A stretch of 64,000 nt of DNA, from positions 39,115,698-39,179,697 of the forward strand of contig NC_083577.1 of the NCBI RefSeq assembly GCF_027579695.1, given 5' to 3'. Both the position numbers and the translations under genes were made by a program. Numbering within the stretch: position 1 is the first letter of the stretch; each line of letters starts with the position of its first letter. Under the pieces are notes generated by a model. The model was not told where the DNA came from, ran no database searches, and saw only the letters and a list, made by a program, of their open reading frames with translations. The stretch is from Neoarius graeffei (taxonomy: Eukaryota > Chordata > Actinopteri > Siluriformes > Ariidae). This document shows positions 35,701-62,336 of this stretch, piece after piece.

Positions 35701-38121
35701 AGAAACAGGGATGGCCGCAGTCTTGAGAGGATTGTCAAGAAAAGTTGATTCAAGAACTTGGGAGAGCTTCACAAGGAGTGGACTGAGACTGGTGTCAGTG
35801 TATCAAGACCCATCACAAACAGACATCTTCAAGAAAGGGGATACAACTTTCGCATTCCTAATATCAAGCTACTCCTGAGACAGAGACAATGTCAGAAGTG
35901 TCTTATCTGGGCTAAGGAGAGAAAGAAATGGACTGTTGCTCAGTGGTCCAAAGTCCTCTTTTCAGATGAAAGTACATTTTACATTTAATTTGGAAATCAT
36001 GGTTCTAGAGTCTGGAGGAAGAGTGGAGAGGCACAGAATCCAAGGGGTTTGAAGCCCAGTGTGAAGTTTCCACAGTCTGTGATGATTTGGGGTGCCATGT
36101 CATCTGCTGGTGTTGGTCCACTGTATTTTATCAAGTCCAAAGTCAACACAACCATCTACCAGGAGATTTTAGAGCACTTCATGCTTCCATCTGCTGACAA
36201 GCTTTTTGGAGATGCTGATTTCCTTTTCCAGCAGGACTTAGCACCTACCCACAGTGCCAAAACTACTACCAAATGGTTTGCTGACCATGATATTACTGTG
36301 TTTGATTGGCCAGCCAACTTGCCTGACCTGAACCCCATAGAGAATCTATGGGGTATTTTCAAGAGGAAGATGAGAAACACCCGACCCAAAAATACAGATA
36401 CGCTGAAAGCCACGATCAAAGCAACCTGGGCTTCAATAACACCTCAGCAGTGCCACAGACTGATCACCTCCATGCCACACCACATTGATACAGTAATTCA
36501 TGGTAAAGGAGCCCCAACCAAGTATTGAGTGTATAAATGAATATGCTTTTTAGAAGTTGGACATTTCTGTATTGTAAATCCTTTTTTTGATTGATCTTAG
36601 GGAATATTCTAATAATTTGAGATACTGGATTTCTGATTTTCATGAGCTATAAGCCATAATCACCAAAATTAAAACAAAAAAAGGCTTTAAATATTTCACT
36701 TTACATGTAATGAATATAGAATATATGAAAGTTTATCTTTTTTGAATTAAATTATGAAAAAAGGAACTTTTTCATGGTATTCTAATTTTTTGAGATGCAC
36801 TAGTATAGTGAATGTTAAAAATTAGATGGCAAGTAATTTTCTAAATGAAAACAAAACAGATCATTTTGTTTAGGTTGCCCTAATGCATTTTTTGAAACTT
36901 GAGTTCTTGCACATCTCATGCAAAAAAAACCTTGGGTTATTTCCTTTGTTTTTATTTCTCTACATATTCTTCACAGTTTGATCAGGTGTCAAATCCCACC
37001 CACCAACCAGCTTCCCCCGATCACCCAACAACTACCAACTGGGTATAGGGAGAAGGCTAACATCTGCTTTCTCTAAGACACATTAAGTTAGTCAAACATT
37101 TTTTCAGACTGCCTGCTCACAGGGCAATGTAACGCACTCAGAGGCAAGTGCTGTCTGCCCTCTTCTGCAGACATGAGCTTACAGATGCCCATAATTAACT
37201 AGTTTCACTGAGATTGACAGAGGAGAGGCTTCAAGCTATAGATGACAGTGCCATAATCAGGACCCAAACTCACCATTTTAGACCAACAGGGCAAACACTT
37301 CTCTGTTGTGGCATTTGGGAGTTAACCTTAGTGTAATTTTTGAACTCGAGCTAAAATTTGAAAAGCAAATCACTACGGTTCTTAAAAGCAGCTTCAGCAT
37401 ATAACAATCATCAACATCAAACCATCTCTTTCCTCACATGAGCTAGAAAATATATGCTGAGATTCAGCCACTCATCTGATGCACATCTACAACTAGTTCA
37501 AAATTCTTTATCTCAGCTGCATTCAGGTGCAAAGACGAGGAATCTTATTACTCCAGTTTTAACTTCCATTCATTAGCTCCAGTTAATAGTAGGATTGAGT
37601 AGATGGGTTTGTTGGTTTTTAAAGCTTTAAATGGACTGGCACAGGCTTACATTGCAGATATGCTTTGTATACATACTTCTTCTAGACTTTAAAAGCCTAC
37701 CAGTACTGCTGACTATTCCTGCCTGAACAACAAATCACACTGCCTGAGTACAGCAATGAAGAAATGAAAGCAAAAGTTATCCTAACAAACACAAGTTCTG
37801 AGAAATGAAACTGCAACCCAACAGGTATACTTCAGTTGTTCAATTCAAACAATTTTACTTCATTAAATTCCCTTATTTATTATAAATTAACTCGATCATT
37901 TATCTTGATGCCAGAGTGCTGAAATTCTCACATCTCAAATGAAATGTGCAGGAGAGTGAATTTAAAAAAAAAAAAAAACACAGCCATAAAAAGTACACCT
38001 GTAACTATAATTTTATATGAATTATTTTCAACCTTTACTGCTATATACAAAAAGTTTAGCTTAGTTATAGTCTGTAAGTACTTACCATGCTAACGGGCAT
38101 TTTAGTTGTTTGTGCCGCCAT
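6904..38121 (-). CDS. morc3: MORC3-like gene, copy B (5' half; 8 exons, continues off left edge)
   Basis: MORC3 proteins are nuclear GHKL-type ATPases that bind H3K4me3 through a CW finger and act in chromatin silencing at PML bodies (family knowledge). Eight exons are visible: 38086-38121, 33341-33413, 29795-29927, 29436-29659, 25567-25720, 9738-9888, 7127-7264 and 6904-7023. Joined phases are consistent at every junction (0,1,2,1,2,0,0). The ATPase motifs appear in order: ELIDNAYD (Asn/Asp of motif I, split by intron 2), DNGKGM (motif II) and [11 protein letters not shown] (lid/motif III). [19 protein letters not shown] and [17 protein letters not shown] follow the order known in vertebrate MORC3. 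The CW finger and C-terminus are not in the window. No stop or frameshift was seen inside any exon. Introns reach about 15.7 kb through transposon insertion. The next copy of the same family lies upstream on the same strand. Confidence 0.9.
7127..7264 (-). CDS. morc3: MORC3-like B exon 7
   Basis: Encodes [20 protein letters not shown] to KDTYKP, then VCRPPL if the donor GTATCCTTG (U12-like) is used. A weaker alternative donor (GTCTGT) would end the exon at 7145 and drop those six residues. Both keep phase 0. The acceptor is TAATTCAG. Confidence 0.82.
7546..7611 (+). repeat. (TA)n microsatellite, left of Tc1
   Basis: About 33 TA units immediately left of the Tc1 at 7631. A second (TA)n tract lies at its other end (9027-9087), as expected if the transposon entered a TA array. 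Confidence 0.9.
7631..9026 (-). mobile_element. Tc1-like transposon with about 200-bp terminal inverted repeats
   Basis: Left end CAGTTGTGCTCATAAGTTTA and right end (read inward) TAGTTGTGTTCATAATCT. The two arms share CAGAGAATATGAATGATAAC and AATCATAATGACAACA over roughly 200 bp, the IR/DR layout of Sleeping-Beauty-type elements. It holds one uninterrupted transposase frame. Confidence 0.85.
7849..8664 (-). CDS. Tc1-like transposase, intact frame with internal deletion
   Basis: 271 aa from [20 protein letters not shown] to the usual GNTRY end. Cut-and-paste transposase of the Tc1 family (full length about 340 aa). The first HTH (residues 1-60) and GRPTKI are present. The frame then jumps to [20 protein letters not shown], so about 70 residues covering most of the second HTH are missing without frameshift. 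Catalytic residues are kept: D in WSDETK, D in [10 protein letters not shown] in [11 protein letters not shown] (34 residues apart). The loss of the DNA-binding half argues against activity on its own ends; the protein could still be made. Confidence 0.85.
   Translation of the reverse strand: MGKAKELSTDLREKVVELYKTGKGYKKISTELIMPVGSVQIVINKWKIRGSVKTKPRSGRPTKIYAKQHRDKPQNFWNKVIWSDETKVELFGHNHKRYIWRGVNKAYDERNTILTVKHGGGSLMFWGCVSYKGTGNLVKVEGKMNAARYQQILEANLHSSARKLRMGRTWTFQHDNDPKHKAKSTCHWLQQNKVKVLEWPSQSPDLNVIEPLWGDFKCAVHARQPRNLQELEAFCQEEWAALPSEKIKSLIHNYHKRLRAVIDVRRGNTRY
9027..9087 (+). repeat. (TA)n microsatellite, right of Tc1
   Basis: About 30 TA units directly after the right end of the Tc1 element. 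Confidence 0.9.
9300..9720 (+). other. Intergenic/intronic stretch with (GA)n and (GT)n
   Basis: Lies in intron 6 of MORC3-like B. Contains (GA)n at about 9470-9494 and (TG)n at about 9517-9570. The left part (from GGGGCGGCATGGTCGAGC) may be another repeat that I cannot name. No coding signal seen. Confidence 0.6.
9738..9888 (-). CDS. morc3: MORC3-like B exon 6
   Basis: Encodes [20 protein letters not shown] and, further on, ESEYSLR. The acceptor is TGTTACAG and the donor GTGAGA. The FDF.KDRYDI and SEYSLR motifs match the transducer-like part of MORC3. 151 bp, ending in phase 0. Confidence 0.9.
10130..10487 (+). repeat. V-SINE-like element, copy 2 (near full length)
   Basis: GGGTGGCATGGTGGTGTAGTG head, B box GGGTTCGAGCCC, body TCCAAAGACATGCAGG, and tail CCTGTAGAACAGGATAAGCAGC then ATAATGGATGGATA. 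Inserted in intron 5 of MORC3-like B. Confidence 0.85.
10494..11787. mobile_element. Non-autonomous DNA transposon (hAT-like ends)
   Basis: 15-bp inverted ends CAGGGCTCGAAATTC and GAATTTCAAGCCCTG (one mismatch). Flanks are TA-rich and an 8-bp duplication is only partly recognisable. Both ends carry the motif CTAGCCAGCCGGxCT. A solo LTR (11167-11473) lies inside. No transposase frame. Confidence 0.6.
11167..11473 (+). repeat. Solo LTR, same family as 1719-2043
   Basis: TGTGGCAGCG...AATACTACA with shared blocks TCTGTGAATGGAGGGCGG, GAAAGGGAGCTCTCTC, GGCTGAAAAGCTA and CTTCTGTGCTCCACC. No matching internal region on either side. No clear 5-bp duplication. Confidence 0.7.
11826..12615 (+). mobile_element. 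R4/Dong-like LINE, 3' end fragment
   Basis: 5'-truncated copy of the family seen full length at 48800-50935. The open frame 11862-12575 carries the C-terminal zinc finger [18 protein letters not shown] and the restriction-like endonuclease region, and ends KLPGLW-stop like the other copy. Ends in a T-run. In the other copy the nuclease reads PDIVV...VVVIDVAIP. Here the position of PD reads AGMVVVDKW, so the catalytic PD is lost. Confidence 0.82.
12616..13248. other. No gene recognised
   Basis: AT-rich intronic sequence. A segment near 13010-13130 (GCTGATAGCTGACGAGCC onwards) looks like part of a dispersed repeat, but I cannot assign it. No coding frame. Confidence 0.5.
13763..14337 (+). pseudogene. 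hAT transposase N-terminus with BED zinc finger
   Basis: [20 protein letters not shown] starts at 13763, then [20 protein letters not shown] and [11 protein letters not shown] finger ligands C..C...H....H, with the first Cys degraded. After a stop near 13984, 13996-14330 continues [20 protein letters not shown] and [20 protein letters not shown], typical of ZBED-type hAT transposases. The rest is absent. Confidence 0.75.
14708..18363 (-). mobile_element. DNA transposon with about 580-bp inverted repeats and XPG-like/Cys8 protein (Academ-like)
   Basis: Ends TAGTCGGGGAGCCAAAGTC inverted at both sides, flanked by TTT (14705-14707 and 18364-18366). The arms run to about 15290 and from about 17785 and are highly similar, including matched open frames at 14851-15129 and 17932-18210. 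A broken gene (15701-17381, minus) lies between. A 3-bp duplication, an XPG-like nuclease and eight clustered cysteines fit what I know of the Academ superfamily. The class assignment is inference. Confidence 0.65.
15701..17381 (-). pseudogene. XPG-like nuclease/Cys8 transposon protein, two frameshifts
   Basis: Three frames in series. 17381-17060: N-terminus ([40 protein letters not shown]). 17055-16850: [14 protein letters not shown] and [11 protein letters not shown]. 16835-15701: [22 protein letters not shown]-like [48 protein letters not shown]. The acidic motifs VVDAM, EEADTR, TDTDV and GCD resemble the active-site acids of FEN1/XPG nucleases (inference). The C-terminus [23 protein letters not shown] has eight cysteines. 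The first shift lies in a G6 run near 17060, the second after GDRY near 16865. The last 372 codons are open. Confidence 0.7.
18470..18860. other. No gene recognised
   Basis: AT-rich intronic DNA with two G-runs near 18588-18610. The only open frame (18529-18816) is low in complexity and unconvincing. Confidence 0.5.
19521..20113 (-). repeat. 3' LTR of the chromovirus
   Basis: 593 bp, same length as its partner at 24417-25009. Bounded by duplicated AAACC on the left and the G-run polypurine tract on the right. Confidence 0.92.
20108..23563 (-). pseudogene. Chromovirus pol: protease, RT, RNase H, integrase, chromodomain
   Basis: A single frame overlapping the end of gag by about 140 bp, as expected for ribosomal frameshifting. 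Protease: [75 protein letters not shown]. RNase [17 protein letters not shown]. Integrase: [52 protein letters not shown] (D, D, E present), GPF module, then chromodomain ([17 protein letters not shown]). It is interrupted only by three in-frame stops: TAG at 22931, TGA at 22532 and TGA at 21485. No frameshift seen. Domain residues otherwise look intact. Confidence 0.9.
23425..24403 (-). pseudogene. Chromovirus gag
   Basis: ATG at 24403, just past the primer site ([20 protein letters not shown]). A frameshift follows near 24315 and a TAG near 24262. From 24192 the capsid region reads [20 protein letters not shown] and [14 protein letters not shown], then a TGA at about 23966, then the same frame continues to 23425. 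The nucleocapsid zinc knuckle [15 protein letters not shown] (CX2CX4HX4C) is intact. Structural protein of the particle; not translatable as one chain here. Confidence 0.85.
24405..24415 (-). promoter_or_regulatory. Primer binding site, self-priming type
   Basis: One base after the 5' LTR, AAAGACTCCGT (minus strand) is exactly complementary to ACGGAGTCTTT at 24810-24820, the expected 5' end of the element RNA. Tf1/sushi elements prime reverse transcription from the first 11 nt of their own RNA (established). No tRNA complement was recognised. Confidence 0.65.
24417..25009 (-). repeat. 5' LTR of the chromovirus
   Basis: 593 bp. Carries a TATA box (24844-24850, minus) and, 30 nt downstream, the 11-nt sequence complementary to the primer binding site. 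Confidence 0.92.
24844..24850 (-). promoter_or_regulatory. TATA box in 5' LTR
   Basis: TATAAAT on the minus strand, about 30 nt upstream of the proposed RNA start ACGGAGTCTTT at 24820. Confidence 0.65.
25567..25720 (-). CDS. morc3: MORC3-like B exon 5
   Basis: Begins after an AC acceptor. The two bases TC complete a Leu codon left by exon 4, followed by [27 protein letters not shown] and [10 protein letters not shown]. The HSLF...ELL...GTRIIIWNL order is the family pattern. Donor GTGTGT. The 154-bp length gives phase 1 in and phase 2 out. Confidence 0.9.
25733..25740 (-). other. U12 branch site of intron 4
   Basis: TCCTTAAC on the minus strand is the U12 branch consensus. It ends 12 nt before the GTTCAC end of the intron at 25721, within the narrow spacing typical of minor introns. 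Confidence 0.82.
25741..25908. other. Intron 4 sequence next to exon 5
   Basis: Short unannotated stretch with a (TAAA)n tract near 25807-25826, between the U12 branch site and the transposon at 25909. Confidence 0.5.
26641..26821 (+). pseudogene. THAP domain fragment
   Basis: [52 protein letters not shown], then after a one-base shift VCEEHF. Spacing of C..C...W...C..H fits a THAP zinc finger (DNA binding). It ends at GTTAGTG, a possible donor. One nonsense codon and one frameshift. Confidence 0.7.
26998..27192 (-). pseudogene. Fragment of a transposon-associated protein (YHDIYN/AYKSL family)
   Basis: [20 protein letters not shown] and [18 protein letters not shown] resemble the conserved block (YHDIYNFLV, GKALKAYKSLEAYKYF.VGWV) seen at 47919-48404 and 40594-40947. 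In other fish genes this block precedes YqaJ nuclease domains (from memory). Convergent with the THAP fragment. Confidence 0.5.
27354..27432 (+). repeat. (GTGA)n tetranucleotide array
   Basis: About 20 GTGA units. The same unit occurs at 1890-1951 in the Gmr1-like LTR. Confidence 0.9.
27930..28980 (+). pseudogene. IS630/Tc1-type transposase remnant
   Basis: The N-terminus includes [20 protein letters not shown] and [20 protein letters not shown] (HTH and GRP-like linker), [11 protein letters not shown] near 28310. The catalytic half at about 28730-28903 has [16 protein letters not shown] (second Asp) and [20 protein letters not shown] (third residue Glu). Frameshifts and stops separate the pieces. 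Confidence 0.75.
29427..29435 (-). other. U12-type AT-AC 5' splice site of intron 4
   Basis: The intron starts ATATCCTTT, identical to the minor-spliceosome AT-AC donor consensus. It is paired with a U12 branch site and an AC acceptor 3.7 kb downstream. Confidence 0.82.
29436..29659 (-). CDS. morc3: MORC3-like B exon 4 (ATP lid region); ends at an AT-AC donor
   Basis: Encodes SFGFSDKKT, then [29 protein letters not shown] and [11 protein letters not shown] up to FTNIGQT. The downstream frame soon meets stops (TAG, TAA, TAG), so the exon must end before them. No phase-compatible GT donor exists before the stops. ATATCCTTTA follows directly after GACAGACTC and gives phase 1, matching exon 5. 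Confidence 0.88.
29795..29927 (-). CDS. morc3: MORC3-like B exon 3 (GHKL motifs I and II)
   Basis: Encodes the D of ELID then [17 protein letters not shown] and, further on, [15 protein letters not shown]. The motif I Asn that coordinates Mg-ATP and the DNGKGM loop are both intact. Length 133 bp; the two leftover bases AG are completed to Ser by exon 4. Confidence 0.92.
30022..30953 (+). mobile_element. Miniature LTR element: two 350-bp LTRs and 232-bp interior
   Basis: LTRs 30022-30371 and 30604-30953 both start TGCCCATGAGCCACA and end CCTGCATCCTGACA. The interior encodes only the start of a gypsy-type gag: [20 protein letters not shown] and [17 protein letters not shown]. Everything after is missing, so the element depends on other copies for movement. 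No clear target duplication. Lies in intron 2 of MORC3-like B. Confidence 0.8.
31331..31528. mobile_element. Palindromic 198-bp MITE inside Tc1
   Basis: Begins CACTGAAAAAAAAATGGCC and ends as its inverse, flanked by TA at 31329-31330 and 31529-31530. The two halves are almost complementary throughout (CATATCCACTAAG / CTTAGTGGATATG), so the single strand would fold into one long hairpin. Confidence 0.82.
31580..32590 (+). pseudogene. Tc1-like transposase, family T copy 1, frameshifted
   Basis: HTH region in one frame ([12 protein letters not shown] near 31670, [20 protein letters not shown] at 31700), [20 protein letters not shown] to about 32030. Shift to [20 protein letters not shown] (first Asp kept). 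Stop TGA at 32231. Last part [20 protein letters not shown] to GGHTRY-stop at 32590. The second Asp motif reads QQNNDPK (Asp to Asn). Inactive. Confidence 0.8.
32815..33340. other. No gene recognised; (CA)n
   Basis: Intron 2 of MORC3-like B. (AC)n at about 33098-33119. No coding signal. Confidence 0.5.
33341..33413 (-). CDS. morc3: MORC3-like B exon 2 (start of GHKL domain)
   Basis: Encodes [20 protein letters not shown] then AELI plus the first base of the motif I Asp. The acceptor is TCCTAAAG and the donor GTGAGT. The [13 protein letters not shown] stretch is the hallmark that opens MORC ATPase domains. Length 73 bp, phase 0 in and phase 1 out. Confidence 0.9.
33613..33835 (-). mobile_element. 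Short remnant of an IS630/Tc1-type element
   Basis: Inverted ends ATTAGTCAAAATAATGTTAACAC and GTGTTAACATAATTTTGAT. Between them the minus strand reads [20 protein letters not shown] and [17 protein letters not shown], a piece of a transposase core between the first and second Asp. Internally deleted. Confidence 0.55.
34051..34420 (-). repeat. V-SINE-like element, copy 3, with 12-bp target duplication
   Basis: Complete copy on the minus strand (CACCACCGTGCC end to TCTAGCTGCTTTATCCTG tail). Flanked by AGATCCCATTCT at 34033-34044 and 34423-34434, which shows LINE-type retroposition. Confidence 0.88.
35314..36803 (+). mobile_element. Tc1-like transposon (AGTGCATCTCAAAA ends)
   Basis: Ends CTAGTGCATCTCAAAAAATT and its exact inverse, with TA on each side. 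Lies in intron 1 of MORC3-like B. Encodes a broken transposase. Confidence 0.88.
35588..36528 (+). pseudogene. Tc1-like transposase with two stops
   Basis: [20 protein letters not shown] opens at 35588. A TGA follows after KKS near 35747 and a frame change near 35755. [18 protein letters not shown] carries the first Asp, then a TAA at about 35986. The open frame through 36528 has [18 protein letters not shown] (second Asp) and [19 protein letters not shown] (Glu), ending KGAPTKY. Close to complete but interrupted. Confidence 0.82.
36810..38085. other. No gene recognised
   Basis: Intron 1 of MORC3-like B. The part around 37240-37700 is reminiscent of an old LINE but no clear frame remains. 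Confidence 0.45.
38086..38121 (-). CDS. morc3: MORC3-like B exon 1 (start codon)
   Basis: Twelve codons, starting [12 protein letters not shown] and followed by a strong donor (GTAAGT). The ATG has A at -3 and G at +4, a good Kozak context. The MAAQ start matches the usual MORC3 N-terminus as I remember it. The exon ends in phase 0, as exon 2 requires. It is too short for simple ORF calling. The 5' UTR and promoter were not identified. Confidence 0.75.
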
Positions 38122-38734
38122 CTTTAAGACTTATTGATATAAATAAATAAAATTATTTATTTATTTATTCCAGTGTGAGCTTCTTGTGAAGGAACAGGAC
38201 ACTTTTCTACCGTTTTGAAACACAGGAAAGATGCATCAACTTTTATACTGACTTTGAGGAAGCTCCACCCCTTGTGACTCAACACAGAATGGATACTTAT
38301 ACAGTTCATCACTGGTGTATTTTATTTATTTATATGCAGTGTTAGGTGCCAGTTTGTGTTGTTTTCTGCACAGTAAATAGCAACCTTCAGTCAGATCTAT
38401 GACTACTGTATATTTCATTTCTGGGAGTAATTCCCAACTGTACACAGCTATTGCAGAGTTCATATCCAGCCCTAATTTAACACATCTGATTTTATTACTC
38501 ACCAAAATTTTGAACATCTGGATTAGGTATGTGAGATTATACATTACACATAAAATAGAAATAACAACAGTTCTCTCGGAACAGGACCAAAAAACTAAAC
38601 ATTTGTGAGAAATGTACTTGAAAAGAAGCAAACTATATTCATTTATATGTGCATCTTTTTCCATTTGGCACCAAAAGGAAGAGCTGAAGGAAAACTCATT
38701 CTATGATGCAGTACTGTGTTTAGGCCTATGCCTT

Positions 38735-39060
38735 TCAGAAGAAGAAGAAACCTTTATTTGTCACATGCATACTTCAAGCACAGTGAAATTCATCCTCTGC
38801 ATTTAACCCATCTGAAGCAGTGAACACACGCGCACACACCCCCGGAGCAGTGGGCAGCCACACTAGAGTGCCCAGGGAGCAGTCAGGGGTTAGGTACCTT
38901 GCATGTCTTTGGACTGTGGGGGAAACCAGAGCACCCAGAGGAAACCCACGCAGACAACATGCAAACTCCACACAGAAAGGCCCTCGCCAGCCGCTGGGTT
39001 CAAACCTGGAACCTTCTTGCTGTGAGGTGACCGTGCTAACCACTACACCACCGTGCCACC
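38735..39060 (-). repeat. SINE-type repeat (partial V-SINE-like copy 4 joined to another repeat)
   Basis: 38890-39060 matches the V-SINE-like head and body on the minus strand. The left part (CCTTTATTTGTCACATGCAT, AGTGAAATTCATCCTCTGCA) is a different fish repeat also echoed at 27257-27330. Confidence 0.65.
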
Positions 39061-40239
39061 CATGTGTGAACTCTTGAAGCATGCACACTGTACATGCAAT
39101 AGAGAGCAGGCATACACCAATTTACTTTCAAACATTTAGCAAATGGTCACCACACTTAAATTTATGTTCATTTTCTTATTAGGGTACAGATTAAATTAGG
39201 GAGAAACACATTCAGTATCAGATGTTGGATCCACTAAATCCATATTTGATTTAAGCTCTATTATCATAAATCACATTTCTGACCAAAATGAACTTAACTG
39301 ACACAAGTGGCAGTGCCATCTGTGAAAAAATAGACAAAAAAACAAAAAAAAACCCAGTGGATGAATTCTGCCCTCTCTGAGCTGTTTAAAAATCTGGACT
39401 GTACACTGACTCCTTGTTGTGCCAGAAAATTTCACATGTTGCCATCTTCATCCTGACCATAATATACAGGGGCGGGGAGACCTGACACACCCACATGTAG
39501 AAGATAAACGATGACAAAACAAAACTGGAGATGGGCCAACTTAACCCATTAACGAAACTTAACTAACACCTCCAGGGAACAAGTGAAGAATTTGAGACAT
39601 GCATTCAGCTTTTCTCTTTTTCTCTTTGTAAATTGCACTTCAAACATGTAAACATTTTTCTTTTTTTGTAAAATTAGTCTTGCATTCAATTAAATAATCC
39701 AGCTCAGCTTTAAAAGCTAAGTGTTGCAAAAGGCAGGTTGAGGCAGGATGCAAATGCAGGAATAGTTTATTTAAAACAAACAAACAAAAAACCCACACAC
39801 CCAAGCAAACAAACAAATCCAAAAATGCAGGCAAAAGCATGGTTAAACAAACAAGGCTCAGACAATTAATAAACTACCCCTTAAAGGCAGGGACAGAGAC
39901 CAAGAAACAAGACCAGGGCCATAAACCAGAATGGCAATTCAGTAAATGCAGAAAAACCTGAATGAGTACTTCACAAAATGCCCTGTGGAACACTGGGTAT
40001 AAATGGAGCACTTGCATGTGACGTCACAGCCGATCCAGATTGTGACAGACGCCATCTTGTCGGTCAAATGCCATATTTCCGCCTTCTACTTCTGCTTCTA
40101 CCTTTTCTTCTGGAAAAACCTACTATATACAATTCTACTACAACGGCTGCGGCTACAAGCTCTCCCTACCTGTGCACGTTTTTTATGTTTTTTGTGTGTA
40201 TTTTTGCGTGTTGTTTGTCTGTACCAGACTTCAATATCC

Positions 40240-40560
40240 ACTACAACCGTATGGACTTACTGGACATTGGTTTCCAGCAGAAAATGACGGTTTGTAGCGA
40301 TTTCTATCACATGCACAACATTCCGGACGAGAAAAAAAAATTCCGGACGAGATAGCAAGACCAGCGGGGTCTCCGTGGATTGTTATTGGAAGCAAAGCTA
40401 AGGAGGCGGCACCGGGAGGGGAAGCAAAAGCGAGGCTGCAGAGCCGGCCTGTTGACTAAGCTCAGAAAACAGCTACTCAAATCTCCACTGCTAAGCCTCT
40501 ACCTCTCCAACGCCAGGTAAACAAGACGGACGATTTGGAATTACAGCTGGAATTACCTTA
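40240..40560 (+). pseudogene. LINE-like ORF fragment
   Basis: The reading frame around 40400-40510 gives EAKLRRRHREGKQKRGCRAG then LSLYLSNAR, resembling the segment at the start of endonuclease domains in fish L2-type LINEs (RGKRAG...LPSIFLSNVRSL). Short and broken. Could be chance within a GC-rich insert. Confidence 0.4.
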
Positions 40561-40593
40561 TTCTATTCTATAATCGGCTGGTCAGTGCTATAC

Positions 40594-40947
40594 TCAATAC
40601 TTAAGTGACTTACCCATCCAGTGAGGATCATTTTCTTGTTTACAAGATGCCACATCTGAGTCGCTGACAAATCCTGAATTTCTGTAAAGATAACTGTCCA
40701 GAGATTTATAAGCACGCAATGCTTCACCACTGAGCAGTGAGGGTAAGTTAATGAGGTAATTATACATGTCCGGGTATTCCACCTCTGGCAGTTCCATATC
40801 CACTGACACGGTCGTGAAAACTCCGTCCGGAAAGCTATAAGGGTCACTAATCTGTAGATCGTTTATTTTAGACATACATCTAGTTATCTGTTCATTAGAA
40901 AAATGAGCCATGTAGTCCGTCGGTTGAAATTGATCCATTCTGTACAC
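40594..40947 (-). pseudogene. YHDIYN/AYKSL-family protein N-terminus
   Basis: 117 aa from MYRMDQFQPTDYMAHFSNEQ. SDPYSFPDGVFT, EVEYPDMYNYLINLPS and SGEALRAYKSLDSYLYRNSG match block by block the 47919-48404 protein (ADPYNLPQSLF, DLAYHDIYNFLVNRES, GKALKAYKSLEAYKYF). The rest of the gene (in other fish, a SWIM or YqaJ part; from memory) is missing, suggesting a gene fragment carried by a DNA element. Confidence 0.55.
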
Positions 40948-41245
40948 GAGTGCAGCAATATTCAGCTGTGCTGTTGACCGACAAGATGGCGGCTGTGTAC
41001 TTTCCGGTCACGTGACTGCAAGATCTCTATAGACAAAGTAATTAGGGACTGACTTGAAACAGGTAAACGTGATAATGACACTGTAGGGAATCAACCAATA
41101 ACAAGACAAGGGAGGAGACTAGACCAAAACCAAAATAAACACACATTAGCAAGAACATAAACATAGTCAAGCGGAAGTTCGCATTAATAAGAAAACAGAA
41201 GACACAGTGAGGATGTGTATGCACCTCCAGAACGTTACATGTAAG

Positions 41246-42038
41246 GAAGCTGTTCTGCATTTTTTCCCCTTTTTTTAATTAGACTTCAAATATGTAAAAA
41301 AAAAAATCACAAGTAGAAGTTATTTTCTGTTTGTACATCTGTCTTGCATTCGAATAAGTGATCCACCTCAGCTTCAAAACCATCATAAGTAGGAGTATAA
41401 CATTTACAGTGTTTATATATGATATTATGGCAGGAAGGGTGTGGTTTAGCAGGGTTTTGTGACTGGATGATGGGAAAGGAGTGGGTGATCGAATGAATGA
41501 GTAGACACCTGAGTATAATTAATTGTGCTCTATGTTTACCCTGTGTCTCTGGACGCAGCTATCTGCCACACAATGCAAGAGACAGAATAAAAACAGTTTT
41601 TCTTTTTAAGTGATGTGCACACAAATTATTGCTCTTTATTTGGGATTTTAGCAAATCAGGGCCTTAATATGTACAATATTTCGCATCATACAAACAAGCT
41701 AACTGTATCGCTAACTATATAGCATGCATGTGGTCAATGTGGCTCTGCACTGAATGATGACAGCAGACATTTTAAGCATAGAAACGGATATCGCTTGCTG
41801 ATTAAAAAATGTAAGCCTAAAAGCCTACACATGAAGTGAATGTTGCAACCAACTAAAAACAACAGTTTAATTTTAAAATACAAGTGGGGGAACCTCACTC
41901 ATTTTTTTCTGGTTTCTCAAACACAGTGGAAACAAAACTTTCATATCTAGTCAAGAAAAAATCAACAGTATATATAAAGAGTCATGAGTTATATTCTAGT
42001 ATACACCAAATAATTCAGAAAAGTTTGCATTCTTCTGA
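41246..42038. other. Copy A 3' UTR and downstream sequence
   Basis: 42038 to about 41635 is probably the 3' UTR of MORC3-like A (candidate poly(A) signal at 41635). No coding frame beyond. Confidence 0.4.
41635..41640 (-). promoter_or_regulatory. Candidate poly(A) signal of copy A
   Basis: AATAAA on the minus strand about 400 bp downstream of the copy A stop codon. It is the first one I see in that direction, and no transcript evidence is available. Confidence 0.35.

Positions 42039-62336
<20,298 letters not shown>

Larger units (their letters stand above)
39720..41245 (-). mobile_element. LTR-like sequence split by a DNA element
   Basis: 39720-40007 (TGTTGCAAAAGGCAGG... with a TTTATTTAAAAC run) and 41030-41245 (...CCAGAACGTTACA) together resemble a solo LTR of the style seen at 19521. 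The middle (about 40008-41028) has inverted ends GCACTTGCATGTGACGTCAC and GTCACGTGACTGCAAGATC and an inner inverted pair GCCATCTTGTCGGTCAA / TTGACCGACAAGATGGC. Boundaries are approximate; no duplication confirmed. Confidence 0.45.
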